Source: Treponema sp.
Lineage (GTDB): Bacteria > Spirochaetota > Spirochaetia > Treponematales > Treponemataceae
Length of the DNA: 58,906 bases
NCBI GenBank assembly: GCA_017962965.1
Contig: JAGCUI010000060.1
Span: forward strand, 1-58,906
Direction of reading: 5' to 3'
Position numbers and translations under genes: made by a program. The notes below the pieces were generated by a model, which did not search any database, was not told the origin of the DNA, and worked only from the letters and a program-made list of their open reading frames with translations. Of this stretch, positions 15,085-25,085 are shown piece after piece. Every line of letters starts with the position of its first letter. The first letter of the stretch is position 1.

Positions 15085-15993
15085 TTATTCCGTTTTTTCT
15101 GTTTCTGAGGCAAATTTTTCAAGTGAGTATGAAGGAACGCTGAATTTGTAAGGGCTTTCACTTGAAATTCCAATGTAAGTATATTCAGGCTTTGCTTCTT
15201 CCTGAGCGCCGTTAGTAACATCTGTACCTGGGGCCGCCGCCTTTGCTTCTTTTTCAAGCTCGTAAATATCCATTGTAATCACTTTGTCTGCATTTACAGT
15301 TACAGTGTATTTTTTTACGGCGTTGGATAAATCTTCGGGTACTACAAAGGTATCTGTTGTAAAAACAGCGTAGGGAGATTTTTTATCATCCGGAACCTGA
15401 ACCTTTCTTTCTGTAATTTTTCCCTTATTGTTTGTGTATTCAACATATTCTACAGATTTGATTGATTCTGCCGGGATTTCGTAAATAATCTTGTTTCTAA
15501 GATAGTCTTCCTCGTAATCAAAGGCTGTACGGAGGTTTCCTTCTACAAGATAGATGTCTTTTTGGCCGTCGATTGTTGCATAAACCTGCTGAACTCCCGA
15601 TGGACTTTTACCAATCTGGATGGAACGAATAAGATTTCCGCCTTTTTTTGCCACAACAGAGATGCAGTTTTCTTCGTTTAACTCAAATCTGTCTATAGCA
15701 GCTTCGTTTTTAACGCTTCCAACCTTGTTTACGGCATGAAGTTTAGACAATTTACTGATTAAATCTTCTATATAAACACTATTTCCAGGGTATTTATTCT
15801 GTCCTAAATACCAGTTTTCCCCGTCAAAATACATATCAATCTGTTTGTTTGCAGTATAGATGTGAACTTCGTCAGGACTTTCTGTTAATGTAAAAGTTTT
15901 TGTTGGATCAATGGAAGAAACAACAATCTGAACTATAAGAACGGCAAGTAAGATTAAATCTGCCGCAAGTAATACAATTTTACGTGTTTTCAT
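15085..15993 (-). CDS. DUF4340 protein of the Gld-type ABC cassette
   Basis: The product (302 residues from the ATG at 15993, best spaced from a GGGAGG ribosome binding site; two more ATGs lie just upstream) has one N-terminal membrane helix (KIVLLAADLILLAVLIVQIVV). A beta-rich external domain follows, with repeated FDGENWYLG- and IGKSPSGVQQVYATIDGQKDIY-like units typical of DUF4340. Such proteins are commonly encoded next to GldF/GldG-like ABC genes. It is probably the periplasmic partner of that complex; the substrate is unknown. Confidence 0.8.
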   Translation of the reverse strand: MKTRKIVLLAADLILLAVLIVQIVVSSIDPTKTFTLTESPDEVHIYTANKQIDMYFDGENWYLGQNKYPGNSVYIEDLISKLSKLHAVNKVGSVKNEAAIDRFELNEENCISVVAKKGGNLIRSIQIGKSPSGVQQVYATIDGQKDIYLVEGNLRTAFDYEEDYLRNKIIYEIPAESIKSVEYVEYTNNKGKITERKVQVPDDKKSPYAVFTTDTFVVPEDLSNAVKKYTVTVNADKVITMDIYELEKEAKAAAPGTDVTNGAQEEAKPEYTYIGISSESPYKFSVPSYSLEKFASETEKTE

Positions 15994-16005
15994 CATCATC
16001 CTCCC

Positions 16006-18057
16006 TTATTTTTGAATTGTGCGCTTGTCGTCCGGGTTATAACGCTCGTTTATAAGACGTTTTCTGTTCTTTCTGAGCACATAAACTATGATTCCGGCAA
16101 TAATTACGAACAAAGGAATACCAAATTCATTAAAATACTGCATGAATTTAGCAAGCGCCTTGGATTTTACATTTAAAACCTCTGTTGAACGGCCTTTTGT
16201 CCTCATTTCGCAAAGATCTTCGTTACCGTTCATGTAATCAAGGATGTTTGCAATAAGAAGAGCAGAAGGTCCCGGATTATTAGGATTAATGTAATTTGAA
16301 AGAACTATGTTTGCATTTGAACACACAAGCACTTTTCCAGGTTGCTTTGAAACAGAAAGGAAGTTTGAAGCTTCGTATTCACCTTCGCTGTTTGTTTTTA
16401 AAAGGCTGTCGGGAGTTTTTGTATACGCACTCTTGAAATTTCCTTCTACAAGAACAAGTACATCAAAAGGTCCGTGCTTTGCTTCCCCGCTTGGCTGCAT
16501 GCCCTGGGTCGAAGGAGCAAAGGTTTCCGGAGTTTCTGCCCAGCTTGAATCAGAGGTTCTTGCCAAAACAGTTGTTTTTAAGCCCATTTCCTTTGCTTTT
16601 TCTGCAGAAAGAGAGCCTGTGAGGAACATTGTAAAGTTCCCGAAATTCTTTGTAATAGGATTTGATTTAGAAACCCTTTCCTTTGGAATTTCAAACTGCC
16701 AGTAATAATGAGCATTGTTCTGATAATCAATCATACATTCTGTGTCTAAAACAATGTCGCTGTTGCGTTCAATTCCGTATGCACCTAAAAGCTTATCGAT
16801 GTTGTGATCTACAGAATAGAAGGCAGGGCCCTGTCCGTACTGAGCATAAGGGTTCTGATTGAGTGAATCTTTAAATACGATGAGGTTTCCTCCGCGCATT
16901 ACAAACTGGTCGATTTTATAAAGCTCTTCGTCTGAATAATCCAGATGAGGCTCGCAGATAATGAGGGAATTCATATCCAGAGGGATGTCTTCTTTAGAAA
17001 GGTCTATGTCTGTAACGGTGTATGAATCTCCTGCAATTGCCGCAAACATTGAGTAAGGAGACTGACCTCCCTGCATTGATGAAACATCCTTGGAAGGAGT
17101 TTCGTTATGTCCTGTAATGTAGCCGATTTTAGAGGTTGTATTCATTAAAGACTGAATTCCCTGAACCAAAAGATTCTGGTCGTCGCTAAAATCAGGAAGT
17201 ACGATTGAAACACCGCTTTCCATGTGATAAACAGGAAGAGTTCTGAAATTTTCACCCAAAGAAACAACAGCACCAATAAAATGCTGCTCGTTTGTTCTTG
17301 TTGTCTTTACATAAAATCCGTATTTATCTGCTAAAGCAGCGGCTTCTGCATCAGGAACAACCTTTGATTCATATTCAAGACGGTCTTCCATCTTTGCATT
17401 CACCTGGTCAAATAAATCCCTGAATGCCTGGAACTCTGCATCACAGCTTTTTTCGTCGATTTTATACAAGGATTCAGACATATATATAGAAACTTTTATC
17501 TTTTGTCCGGCCTTTAACGAAGAAAGCATGTCCACAGAAGAAATCATCTTGGTAAAGGTTGAAGTAAGCATGTATTCAAGACCACCGGTTGAATCAATAG
17601 GGTCTATAATCTGAACATCGTTTCCATAAGAAATTGCAATTCCACGGAAATCAAGCTTTACAGAAACCCCGTTGTTGTTATAAACGCTGTCCTGCACCTT
17701 ACGGATTCCAAATTTAACGGCAGAATCAACATTTTCCTGCTTGGTCATATCCATGTAATTTACAATAAAGTTTTTATTTCCTGCGCTTTTATATTCTTCG
17801 AGTAAATCCTTTAAATATTTATAAACCTGAGAATAAGTTGCAGGCAGATCTTCGTCAAAGAAAACATTTACGATTAAAGGATCTTCAAGATTTTTAACAA
17901 CCTCTTTACTTGCCTTTGAAAGCGAATAAACATTGGAAGAAGTTAAATCAACTCTTTTAAATGCCTTATAACCAACAATATTTAATAAAACAATCCCGAT
18001 TATAAACAGGACGATATCTGATTTAGGACTTTTAATCCATTCAAAAATCTTTTTCAT
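16006..18057 (-). CDS. GldG-like ABC transporter auxiliary membrane protein
   Basis: The 683-residue product has a membrane helix near the N-terminus (DIVLFIIGIVLLNIVGYKAF), a long external region with the GldG/ABC_transp_aux signature (SKEVVKNLEDPLIVNVFFDEDLPATYSQV, later IGYITGHNE) and a C-terminal helix (GIPLFVIIAGIIVYVLRK) with a basic tail. In Bacteroidetes, homologues act with GldA and GldF in gliding; in other bacteria the cargo is undefined. The ATG at 18057 is preferred over a GTG just before it. It sits between permease and DUF4340 genes in one operon. Confidence 0.82.
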   Translation of the reverse strand: MKKIFEWIKSPKSDIVLFIIGIVLLNIVGYKAFKRVDLTSSNVYSLSKASKEVVKNLEDPLIVNVFFDEDLPATYSQVYKYLKDLLEEYKSAGNKNFIVNYMDMTKQENVDSAVKFGIRKVQDSVYNNNGVSVKLDFRGIAISYGNDVQIIDPIDSTGGLEYMLTSTFTKMISSVDMLSSLKAGQKIKVSIYMSESLYKIDEKSCDAEFQAFRDLFDQVNAKMEDRLEYESKVVPDAEAAALADKYGFYVKTTRTNEQHFIGAVVSLGENFRTLPVYHMESGVSIVLPDFSDDQNLLVQGIQSLMNTTSKIGYITGHNETPSKDVSSMQGGQSPYSMFAAIAGDSYTVTDIDLSKEDIPLDMNSLIICEPHLDYSDEELYKIDQFVMRGGNLIVFKDSLNQNPYAQYGQGPAFYSVDHNIDKLLGAYGIERNSDIVLDTECMIDYQNNAHYYWQFEIPKERVSKSNPITKNFGNFTMFLTGSLSAEKAKEMGLKTTVLARTSDSSWAETPETFAPSTQGMQPSGEAKHGPFDVLVLVEGNFKSAYTKTPDSLLKTNSEGEYEASNFLSVSKQPGKVLVCSNANIVLSNYINPNNPGPSALLIANILDYMNGNEDLCEMRTKGRSTEVLNVKSKALAKFMQYFNEFGIPLFVIIAGIIVYVLRKNRKRLINERYNPDDKRTIQK

Positions 18058-18070
18058 CACTTCCCCCTTC

Positions 18071-18811
18071 CTAGTCTCTGGTCTTTTTGATTACTTTGAT
18101 TGTGAGCACATAGAACAAAGCTGTAAGAGAAAGGAAATAAATAATATCGCGGGTATCTATAACTCCCTTAGCGATTGAGTTGAAATGTGTTCTTGATGAA
18201 AAATATGAAACAAAGTTCACAACACCGGCCGGCATAATAATCATGAGTGTATCGATAAAAGTGAGTACAAGACAGATAATTAAGCCGACAAAGAATGCAA
18301 CAATCTGATTATTTGTAACAGCAGAAGCAAAGCATCCGATAGAAACAAATGCGGCACAAAGGAAAATTGTTCCGATATAGCCGCCGATGATTGGACCGTA
18401 TTCAGGAGAGCCGAAAATTTCGAGGGTAAGAACATAAAGAATTGTTGGAGCAATCATTATTAAGGTTGTGGCAAGAGAAGCAAGATATTTTCCCGCCTGA
18501 ACATCGTATTCTGTTACAGGAAGAGTCATTAAAGTTTCGAATGAGCCAACTCTTTTTTCTTCCGCATATACGCGCATGGTTAAAGCCGGTACAAAGCAGG
18601 AAACATATAAAGGAAGGAAAGAGAAAAACTGTCTCATATTTGCAACACCGTCCAAAAAGAAGAACGGAAAATACAAAAGCCCCGCAATCACAAGGAAAAT
18701 TACCATTACGATGTAGGCAACCGGTGAAGTAAAATAGCTTTTTAATTCACGCTTGAGGATGATTGCAAAAGGTTTTGGCTGTTTATTGTTTTTTACTGAT
18801 TTGTCTGACAT
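18071..18811 (-). CDS. ABC transporter permease, GldF-like
   Basis: The 246-residue product contains six predicted membrane segments in the ABC-2 permease pattern. The first stretch, FAIILKRELKSYFTSPVAYIV, resembles GldF and gliding-associated permeases, and the VYAEEKRVGSFETLMTLPVTE segment is the typical coupling region. GGAGGAG precedes the ATG and lies inside the end of the ATPase gene, which stops one base before the start. It should form the channel moved by the preceding ATPase. Confidence 0.86.
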   Translation of the reverse strand: MSDKSVKNNKQPKPFAIILKRELKSYFTSPVAYIVMVIFLVIAGLLYFPFFFLDGVANMRQFFSFLPLYVSCFVPALTMRVYAEEKRVGSFETLMTLPVTEYDVQAGKYLASLATTLIMIAPTILYVLTLEIFGSPEYGPIIGGYIGTIFLCAAFVSIGCFASAVTNNQIVAFFVGLIICLVLTFIDTLMIIMPAGVVNFVSYFSSRTHFNSIAKGVIDTRDIIYFLSLTALFYVLTIKVIKKTRD

Positions 18812-19777
18812 TTAATTCTCCTCCTTTTGTGCAGATTCTGCTGATGCTTCGTTTGTGAGGGCATGGAATACATCTTCGAGAGAATTTTTCTGGATAATCA
18901 TTTCGTAAAGATCCAGCTTGTTTTCTACAAGTTTTTTTGCAATTTCAGGGCGGATTTCCGAATTATCCTTGATTGTAACAAGAACACCGCAGCATTTTTT
19001 GCCCGCATCGGCTGAGGCAGGTACTTCGGAAACATTTTCTACCTTTTTAATCTCTTTAAGGACGCTTGAAACCTTATTAAAGTCTCCGCCGCAGGTAAGT
19101 TTGATTGAAATATCGTGGCCAAAACGCTCTTTAAGCTCTGTGATTGAGCTGTCTGCAACAAGAGAGCCACCCGAAATGATGATTACACGGCTGCAAAGAG
19201 TTTCGACCTCGCTCAAAATATGAGTTGAAACAATTACTGTACGTGTTTTTCCAAGCTCACGGATAATGCTTCTTACATCTTCTACCTGATTCGGGTCAAG
19301 ACCGGAGGTTGGTTCGTCAAGAATAAGGATTTCGGGATTACTCATGAGTGCGTGTGCAAGGGCAACTCTCTGGCGGTTACCTCTTGAAAGCTCAGAAATC
19401 TTTTTACTCATGATTTCTTTTAAACCGCATTCATTGCAAAGAAGGGGAATTCTTTCTTCTGCGTTCTGATTCTGCATCTGTGCAATATAGATAAGATAAT
19501 CTTCGACTATCATATCGCCGTAAAGTGGTGCAGATTCCGGCATATATCCGATTTTTTTCTTTACATCAACAGGAAATTCTGTTACATCCTGTCCGTCTAT
19601 TAAGATTTTTCCCTCTGATGGCGAGAGAAAACCTGTTATCATTCGCATTGTGGTTGTTTTACCAGCTCCATTCGGGCCAAGAAGACCAACAATCTGTCCA
19701 GTCGGAATAGAAAAACTGATATCATTTACCGCACGAAACGTTCCAAAACGTCTGGATACGTGCGACACATCAATCAT
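18812..19777 (-). CDS. ABC transporter ATP-binding protein, GldA-like
   Basis: The 321-residue product has all ABC motifs: Walker A GPNGAGKTTT, signature LSRGNRQRVALAHAL, Walker B ILILDEPTSGLD and the switch His in VSTHILSE. The ~80-residue C-terminal extension (ELKERFGHDISIKL onward) is typical of ABC-2 type exporters. GGAGG supports the ATG. It is the first gene of a four-gene unit (ATPase, permease, GldG-like, DUF4340), possibly ending with pth. Confidence 0.92.
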   Translation of the reverse strand: MIDVSHVSRRFGTFRAVNDISFSIPTGQIVGLLGPNGAGKTTTMRMITGFLSPSEGKILIDGQDVTEFPVDVKKKIGYMPESAPLYGDMIVEDYLIYIAQMQNQNAEERIPLLCNECGLKEIMSKKISELSRGNRQRVALAHALMSNPEILILDEPTSGLDPNQVEDVRSIIRELGKTRTVIVSTHILSEVETLCSRVIIISGGSLVADSSITELKERFGHDISIKLTCGGDFNKVSSVLKEIKKVENVSEVPASADAGKKCCGVLVTIKDNSEIRPEIAKKLVENKLDLYEMIIQKNSLEDVFHALTNEASAESAQKEEN

Positions 19778-19902
19778 TTTTACGCCTCCATTTTTACGTA
19801 TTTATTAATAAATCTTACTGTTAAAGATAATACATTTATTCTAAACGTTTCAACTGTTTTAAGGGGATTGCAAAAGGATTTCATTTTTAATATCTTGATT
19901 GC

Positions 19903-20976
19903 ATGAACAAATACGTAAAAAAATACTGTGTTGATGCAATGAGCGGGATGGCTCAGGGGTTGTTTGCATCATTACTTATTGGAACAATTATCAAAACATT
20001 AGGACAGCAGTTGCTCCGCCTTGGGACAAATGCTGTATTTCAATTTTTAGTGGACGCAGGTAACTTTGCTACCGATGCTCATGTTGTTGGCGCTGCTATG
20101 GCAGTTGGAATTGGATTTGCCATGCATGTGGATGCCCTCGTGCTCTTTTCCCTGGTGGCAGTCGGCTCAGCGGCAAACATCACCGGTGGAGCTGGCGGCC
20201 CTCTTGCAGTTTTAATCATCGCAATTATAGCTGCCGAATTTGGCTCGCTGGTAAGTAAAAAAACAAAGGTGGATATCCTTGTCACTCCGGCAGTTACCCT
20301 CCTTTCCGGCGCTCTTTTCACAGTCTTAACCGCAAAATACATCGGTATTGCCGCAAACAGCGTTGGTACCTTTATAGTCTGGACTACAAAGCTTCATCCT
20401 TTTGTAATGGGAATGATAGTTTCTGCAGTAATCGGCATTGCTTTAACACTTCCAATCAGCTCGGCAGCAATTTGTGCGGCCTTTGGTCTTGTAGGACTTG
20501 CAGGAGGAGCGGCAGTTGCAGGATGCTGTGCACAGATGGTTGGTTTTGCAGTTCTTTCGTTTAAAGAAAACAGATGGGGCGGAATCCTTTCTCAGGGATT
20601 GGGTACAAGTATGCTCCAGATGCCGAATATAATCAAAAATCCAAAGGTCTGGCTTCCTCCAATCATCACTTCCATTATTACAGGACCAATTGCAACCTGT
20701 TTATTCAAAATAGAAATGAATGGTGCAGCAGTAAGCTCGGGAATGGGAACCTGCGGCCTTGTTGGTCAGATTGGAGTAATTTCAGGATGGTATGAACCTT
20801 CGGAAGCAGCAATTGCACACGGAGCCACAGCAATTAATCCTGGTTTTATGGACTGGCTTGGTGTTATTTTAATATGTTTTGTTTTACCGGCTGTAATCTG
20901 CTGGGCTTTAGGTAAGCTTTTTAGAAAAATCGGCTGGATAAAAGACGGTGATCTTTCACTTGAGCAGAACGACTAA
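19903..20976 (+). CDS. EIIC-like multi-span membrane protein (PTS_EIIC_2 type)
   Basis: The 357-residue product is almost entirely hydrophobic, with about ten membrane segments, many Gly/Ala residues and repeated GxxG patterns (GGAGGPLAVLII, ISSAAICAAFGLVGLAGG). It matches the PTS_EIIC_2 group, sugar-transporter-like proteins without attached IIA or IIB domains. No partner EIIA/EIIB gene is nearby, so phosphotransfer through it is uncertain. It is followed by a glycosidase gene after 50 bp, suggesting a sugar-related role. No good ribosome binding site is visible before the ATG. Confidence 0.72.
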   Translation: MNKYVKKYCVDAMSGMAQGLFASLLIGTIIKTLGQQLLRLGTNAVFQFLVDAGNFATDAHVVGAAMAVGIGFAMHVDALVLFSLVAVGSAANITGGAGGPLAVLIIAIIAAEFGSLVSKKTKVDILVTPAVTLLSGALFTVLTAKYIGIAANSVGTFIVWTTKLHPFVMGMIVSAVIGIALTLPISSAAICAAFGLVGLAGGAAVAGCCAQMVGFAVLSFKENRWGGILSQGLGTSMLQMPNIIKNPKVWLPPIITSIITGPIATCLFKIEMNGAAVSSGMGTCGLVGQIGVISGWYEPSEAAIAHGATAINPGFMDWLGVILICFVLPAVICWALGKLFRKIGWIKDGDLSLEQND

Positions 20977-21026
20977 CTGAAGCAGACGGTTTTTAATCTC
21001 CATAAACCTATTATAAGGAAAATTTT

Positions 21027-23780
21027 ATGAAATATACTTTGGATTGGAACGAGTATTCACAGACCGCAAGAGAGGCAATTGCCGAAGGATGTGTCTTAAT
21101 TCAGAACAAAAATGATGTTCTTCCGCTTAAAAAAGGCGCAAAAGTTGCGATTTTTGGCAGAATTCAGTCGAATTACTACAAAAGTGGTACTGGTTCCGGC
21201 GGAAAAGTTAATGTTGCAAAGGTTTACACCATTCCAGAAGGACTTGAAGAGTCGAATTCGGTGGTTATAAACAAGAATTTGCAGAAAATTTATGCCGAAT
21301 GGGAAAAAAAGAACCCTTTTGACGAAGGTTTTGGCTGGGGACAGGAAAGATGGTCTCAGGACGAAATGCCTTTGACAAAGGAAATTGTTATGGAGGCCGC
21401 CGGCGAATCCGATGTGGCGCTTGTGATAATCGGGCGCACAGCCGGCGAAGATAAGGATAACGGAGATACTGCTGGCTCGTATAGACTTTCTAAGGGTGAA
21501 GAGGACATGCTATGTAAGGTCAGAAAAGGCTTTTCAAAGGTTGTTGTTCTTTTAAATACCGGAAACATAATGGATATGAGCTTTGTAAAAAAATACAAGC
21601 CTGATTCAGTTATGTACGTATGGCAGGGCGGAATGCTCGGTGGACTTGGAACAGCTGATGTTCTTACAGGAAAAGTAAATCCATGCGGAAAGCTTACAGA
21701 CACAATTGCCGCTTCCATCAAGGATTATCCTTCTCACAAATACTTTGGAGATCACTTTAAAAACTATTATAAAGAAGATATTTACGTTGGATACCGATAT
21801 TTCCAGACTTTTGCACCAAAAAAGGTGGTTTATCCCTTTGGATTTGGCTTAAGTTATACAAATTTTTCACTTTTGGACGCTGCAGCCACAGTTGATTTTG
21901 AAAATTCTTGTGTTAATGCCAAAATTAAGGTTAAAAACGAAGGAAAATTGGCTGGAAAAGAGGTTGTTCAGCTTTATATTGGTGCTCCATGCGGAAAATT
22001 AGGAAAACCTTTAAAAGTTCTTGCAGGATTTAAGAAAACAGGACTTATTGCCGGCGGAAAATCAGAAATTATTGAAATTCACACTCCTTTTAACAACTTT
22101 TCTTCTTATGATGATGCCGGAATTACAGGTCATAAGTCATGTTTTATCCTGGAAAAAGGAATTTACAAGGTTTTTGCCGGTACAGACGTTAAAAACTGCT
22201 CGGAAATCTATAATTTTACGGTAGAAAACGACATAATTCTCAAAAAATGCGAAGAAGCACTGGCTCCGGTAGAAAAATTCGACATATTTTTTAATAAAAA
22301 CGGAAAACTTACACAAAAACCGGTGTTTACAAGCACAAAAGACATGAATCAAAGGTGTCTTGAACGCTTACCGGAAGAAATTAAACAGACAAAAGACAAA
22401 AAAATCACTTTGAGTGACGTTGCAGCCAAAAAAGCTGATATAAAAGACTTTGTTGCACAGTTTACAGACGAAGATCTTGCATGTATCGTTCGCGGAGAAG
22501 GAATGGGAAGTGCCCTTGTAACTCCTGGAACCGCAGCAGCCTTTGGTGGTGTTTCTCCAAGATTAAGGGATAAACTTGGTATTCCTTGTGCATGCTGCGA
22601 CGACGGACCAAGCGGAATGCGCCTTGATTCAGGAATTAAAGCCTTTGCCCTTCCAAACGGAACCTCCCTTGCCTGCTCTTTTAATCCAGAGCTTGTAGAA
22701 AAATTATATACACTCACCGGCTACGAAATGATTTTTAACAAGGTTGAAAACCTCTTAGGTCCTGGCATGAACATTCACCGACATCCTTTGAACGGAAGAA
22801 ACTTTGAATATTTTAGCGAAGACCCTCTTTTAACCGGAATTATGGGGTCTGCAATGATAAAAGGCCTTAAAAACGCTGGTGTTACCGGTACAATCAAGCA
22901 TTTTTGTGCAAATAACCAGGAAACACGCCGTCATTTTATAGATTCTGTTGTTTCTGAACGTGCTTTACGGGAAATTTATCTTAAAGGCTTTGAAATGGCT
23001 GTTAAAAACGGTGCCGATTCAGTTATGACAACCTATGGAATCGTAAACGGACTTTATACTTCATCATCTTACGACTTAAACACAACAATTTTACGTAAAG
23101 ACTGGGGATTTAAAGGCATTGTAATGACAGACTGGTGGGCAAACATCAACGAAAGAGGTATGCCGGCCGATAAAAAGAACTTTGCCGCAATGATCAGGGC
23201 CCAGAACGACCTTTACATGGTATGCCCCGACGGAAGTACAAACGCTGCAGGAGACAATACTCTTGAATCAATCAAAAACGGAAAGATTACGAGAGCCGAA
23301 GTTCAGCGCAGTGCAATAAATATTCTTGAACACCTTATGCAGACACAGGCTATGAAACGTGTTTTGGGTAAGCAGACGGATGTAAAAATCGTGAACAGAC
23401 CAAAATATCAGGATGATGTGGATCTTAAGGATGTAGAAACAGTTGCGCTCGGCAATAAGCTCAAGATTGATTTAAGTAAATCTGAATCAAAAATGAATTC
23501 AAGCTTTGTCTGGTCTCTGGACGTAAAAACAAGGGGAACTTACACCGTAACACTCACAGCCAGCTCAGACTTAAACGAAGTTGCTCAGTTGCCTTGTACC
23601 TTCTTTAAGATGGGAATCCCAGAAGCAAGCTTTACCTTTACAGGAACAGGCGGCAAGGATATGTCCATTACAAAAGAGATTTTATGCTGGGAACGCTTCC
23701 AGATTTCGCGCCTCTTTGTTGGCTGTAACGGACTCAAGCTTAAATCCATTGAATTTAAACTCAAAGAAGAATTAAAATAG
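21027..23780 (+). CDS. glycoside hydrolase family 3, domain-permuted
   Basis: The 917-residue product combines GH3 parts in swapped order. Residues 10-250 look like the usual C-terminal GH3 domain (REAIAEGCVLIQNKNDVLPL ... DYPSHKYFGDHFKNYYKEDIYVGYRYF). Next comes a fibronectin-III-like unit (TNFSLLDAAATVDFE ... KEVVQLYIGAP), then the normally N-terminal TIM barrel (DDGPSGMRLDSGI ... GPGMNIHRHPLNGRNFEYFS) with the nucleophile Asp702 in VMTDWW. No signal peptide is seen, so it is probably cytoplasmic. The substrate (beta-glucoside or xyloside) cannot be told. Its neighbour upstream is an EIIC-like membrane protein. Confidence 0.9.
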   Translation: MKYTLDWNEYSQTAREAIAEGCVLIQNKNDVLPLKKGAKVAIFGRIQSNYYKSGTGSGGKVNVAKVYTIPEGLEESNSVVINKNLQKIYAEWEKKNPFDEGFGWGQERWSQDEMPLTKEIVMEAAGESDVALVIIGRTAGEDKDNGDTAGSYRLSKGEEDMLCKVRKGFSKVVVLLNTGNIMDMSFVKKYKPDSVMYVWQGGMLGGLGTADVLTGKVNPCGKLTDTIAASIKDYPSHKYFGDHFKNYYKEDIYVGYRYFQTFAPKKVVYPFGFGLSYTNFSLLDAAATVDFENSCVNAKIKVKNEGKLAGKEVVQLYIGAPCGKLGKPLKVLAGFKKTGLIAGGKSEIIEIHTPFNNFSSYDDAGITGHKSCFILEKGIYKVFAGTDVKNCSEIYNFTVENDIILKKCEEALAPVEKFDIFFNKNGKLTQKPVFTSTKDMNQRCLERLPEEIKQTKDKKITLSDVAAKKADIKDFVAQFTDEDLACIVRGEGMGSALVTPGTAAAFGGVSPRLRDKLGIPCACCDDGPSGMRLDSGIKAFALPNGTSLACSFNPELVEKLYTLTGYEMIFNKVENLLGPGMNIHRHPLNGRNFEYFSEDPLLTGIMGSAMIKGLKNAGVTGTIKHFCANNQETRRHFIDSVVSERALREIYLKGFEMAVKNGADSVMTTYGIVNGLYTSSSYDLNTTILRKDWGFKGIVMTDWWANINERGMPADKKNFAAMIRAQNDLYMVCPDGSTNAAGDNTLESIKNGKITRAEVQRSAINILEHLMQTQAMKRVLGKQTDVKIVNRPKYQDDVDLKDVETVALGNKLKIDLSKSESKMNSSFVWSLDVKTRGTYTVTLTASSDLNEVAQLPCTFFKMGIPEASFTFTGTGGKDMSITKEILCWERFQISRLFVGCNGLKLKSIEFKLKEELK

Positions 23781-23807
23781 AACAAATAGAAAAAAGGAGT
23801 AAGAAAT

Positions 23808-25085
23808 ATGAAATTCGAAACAAAAGTTTTACATTCAGGCTACAAACCGGAAAACGGAGGACCAGGAACAATTCCAATCGTACAGAGCACAACCTACCGT
23901 TTTGATTCATGCGACCACGTTGCCGCTCTCTTTGATAAACCAACAGAATTCATGTATTCACGCTTTGCAAACCCAACCTGCGATGCCGTAGAAAAAAAAC
24001 TTGCTGATTTGGAAGGCGGAGTTGGATGTATGCTCACTTCTTCGGGTCAGGCTGCTTCGCTCCTTTCTATATTAAATCTCTGTAGTTCAGGAGACAGCTT
24101 TATTTCTTCTTCTTCGATTTACGGAGGAACAATCAACCTCTTTGGCTTTACACTCAAAAAGCTTGGAATTGAATGTATCTGGGTTGATGTAAACGCCGGT
24201 TACGACGAAATTGTAAAGGCAATCAAACCAAATACAAAATGTATTTTTGGAGAAACAATTGCAAATCCGGCCTTAACTGTTTTTGATTTTGAAACATGGG
24301 CAAAGGCTGCACACGACAATAATCTTCCTCTCATCGTAGACAATACTTTTGCCACTCCATATTTCTGCCGTCCTTTTGAATGGGGAGCAGACATCGTAGT
24401 TCATTCAACAACAAAATATATGGATGGACATGCCGTACAGGGTGGCGGATGTATAGTTGATTCGGGAAACTTTGACTGGGAAAAAGCATACAAGGCAACA
24501 GGAATGTTTGCAGATATGATTGAACCTGATGAAAGCTACCACGGATTAACTTATGTGGGAAACTTTGGAAAGGCTGCATATATTGTAAAGGCAAGAACTC
24601 AGCTCATGAGGGATTTTGGATGCTATCCTGCCGCACAGAGTGCTTTTTACCTTAATATGGGACTCGAAACACTTCCGATCAGAATGGAACGCTATGTTCA
24701 GAATGCAACAAAAGTAGCTGAATTCCTTAAATCTTCAGACAAAATTGCAAAAATCTCTTACCCTGGCTTAAAAGGCGATGATTATTACGAAAGAGCACAA
24801 AAATACATGCCGAACGGATGCTGCGGTGTAATTTCCATCAGTATTAAAGGCGGACGTTCTGCTGCTGTAAGATTTATGGATGCATTAAAGCTTGCCATAG
24901 ACGAAGTTCATGTTGCAGATATCAGAACATGTGTTTTACATCCTGCAAGCGCAACCCACAGACAGCTCACAGACGAACAGCTTGTTGCTGCCGGAATTGA
25001 CGGCGGAATGGTAAGAGTTTCTGTAGGTCTTGAAAATGTAGAAGACATTATTGCAGATCTTGAAAACGCACTTAAAGCCGTATGA
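23808..25085 (+). CDS. metY: O-acetylhomoserine sulfhydrylase-type PLP enzyme
   Basis: This Cys/Met-metabolism PLP enzyme class makes homocysteine from O-acetylhomoserine and sulfide. The 425-residue length and the FETKVLHSGYKPENGGPGTIPIVQSTTYRF start fit the MetY branch. The PLP lysine is Lys203 in VVHSTTKYMDGH, and YSRFANPTCDAVEKKLADLE is the subunit-interface arginine region. The ending (VRVSVGLENVEDIIADLENAL) is typical. A methionine gamma-lyase or cystathionine synthase activity is less likely but not excluded. An AAGGAG ribosome binding site precedes the ATG. Confidence 0.88.
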   Translation: MKFETKVLHSGYKPENGGPGTIPIVQSTTYRFDSCDHVAALFDKPTEFMYSRFANPTCDAVEKKLADLEGGVGCMLTSSGQAASLLSILNLCSSGDSFISSSSIYGGTINLFGFTLKKLGIECIWVDVNAGYDEIVKAIKPNTKCIFGETIANPALTVFDFETWAKAAHDNNLPLIVDNTFATPYFCRPFEWGADIVVHSTTKYMDGHAVQGGGCIVDSGNFDWEKAYKATGMFADMIEPDESYHGLTYVGNFGKAAYIVKARTQLMRDFGCYPAAQSAFYLNMGLETLPIRMERYVQNATKVAEFLKSSDKIAKISYPGLKGDDYYERAQKYMPNGCCGVISISIKGGRSAAVRFMDALKLAIDEVHVADIRTCVLHPASATHRQLTDEQLVAAGIDGGMVRVSVGLENVEDIIADLENALKAV

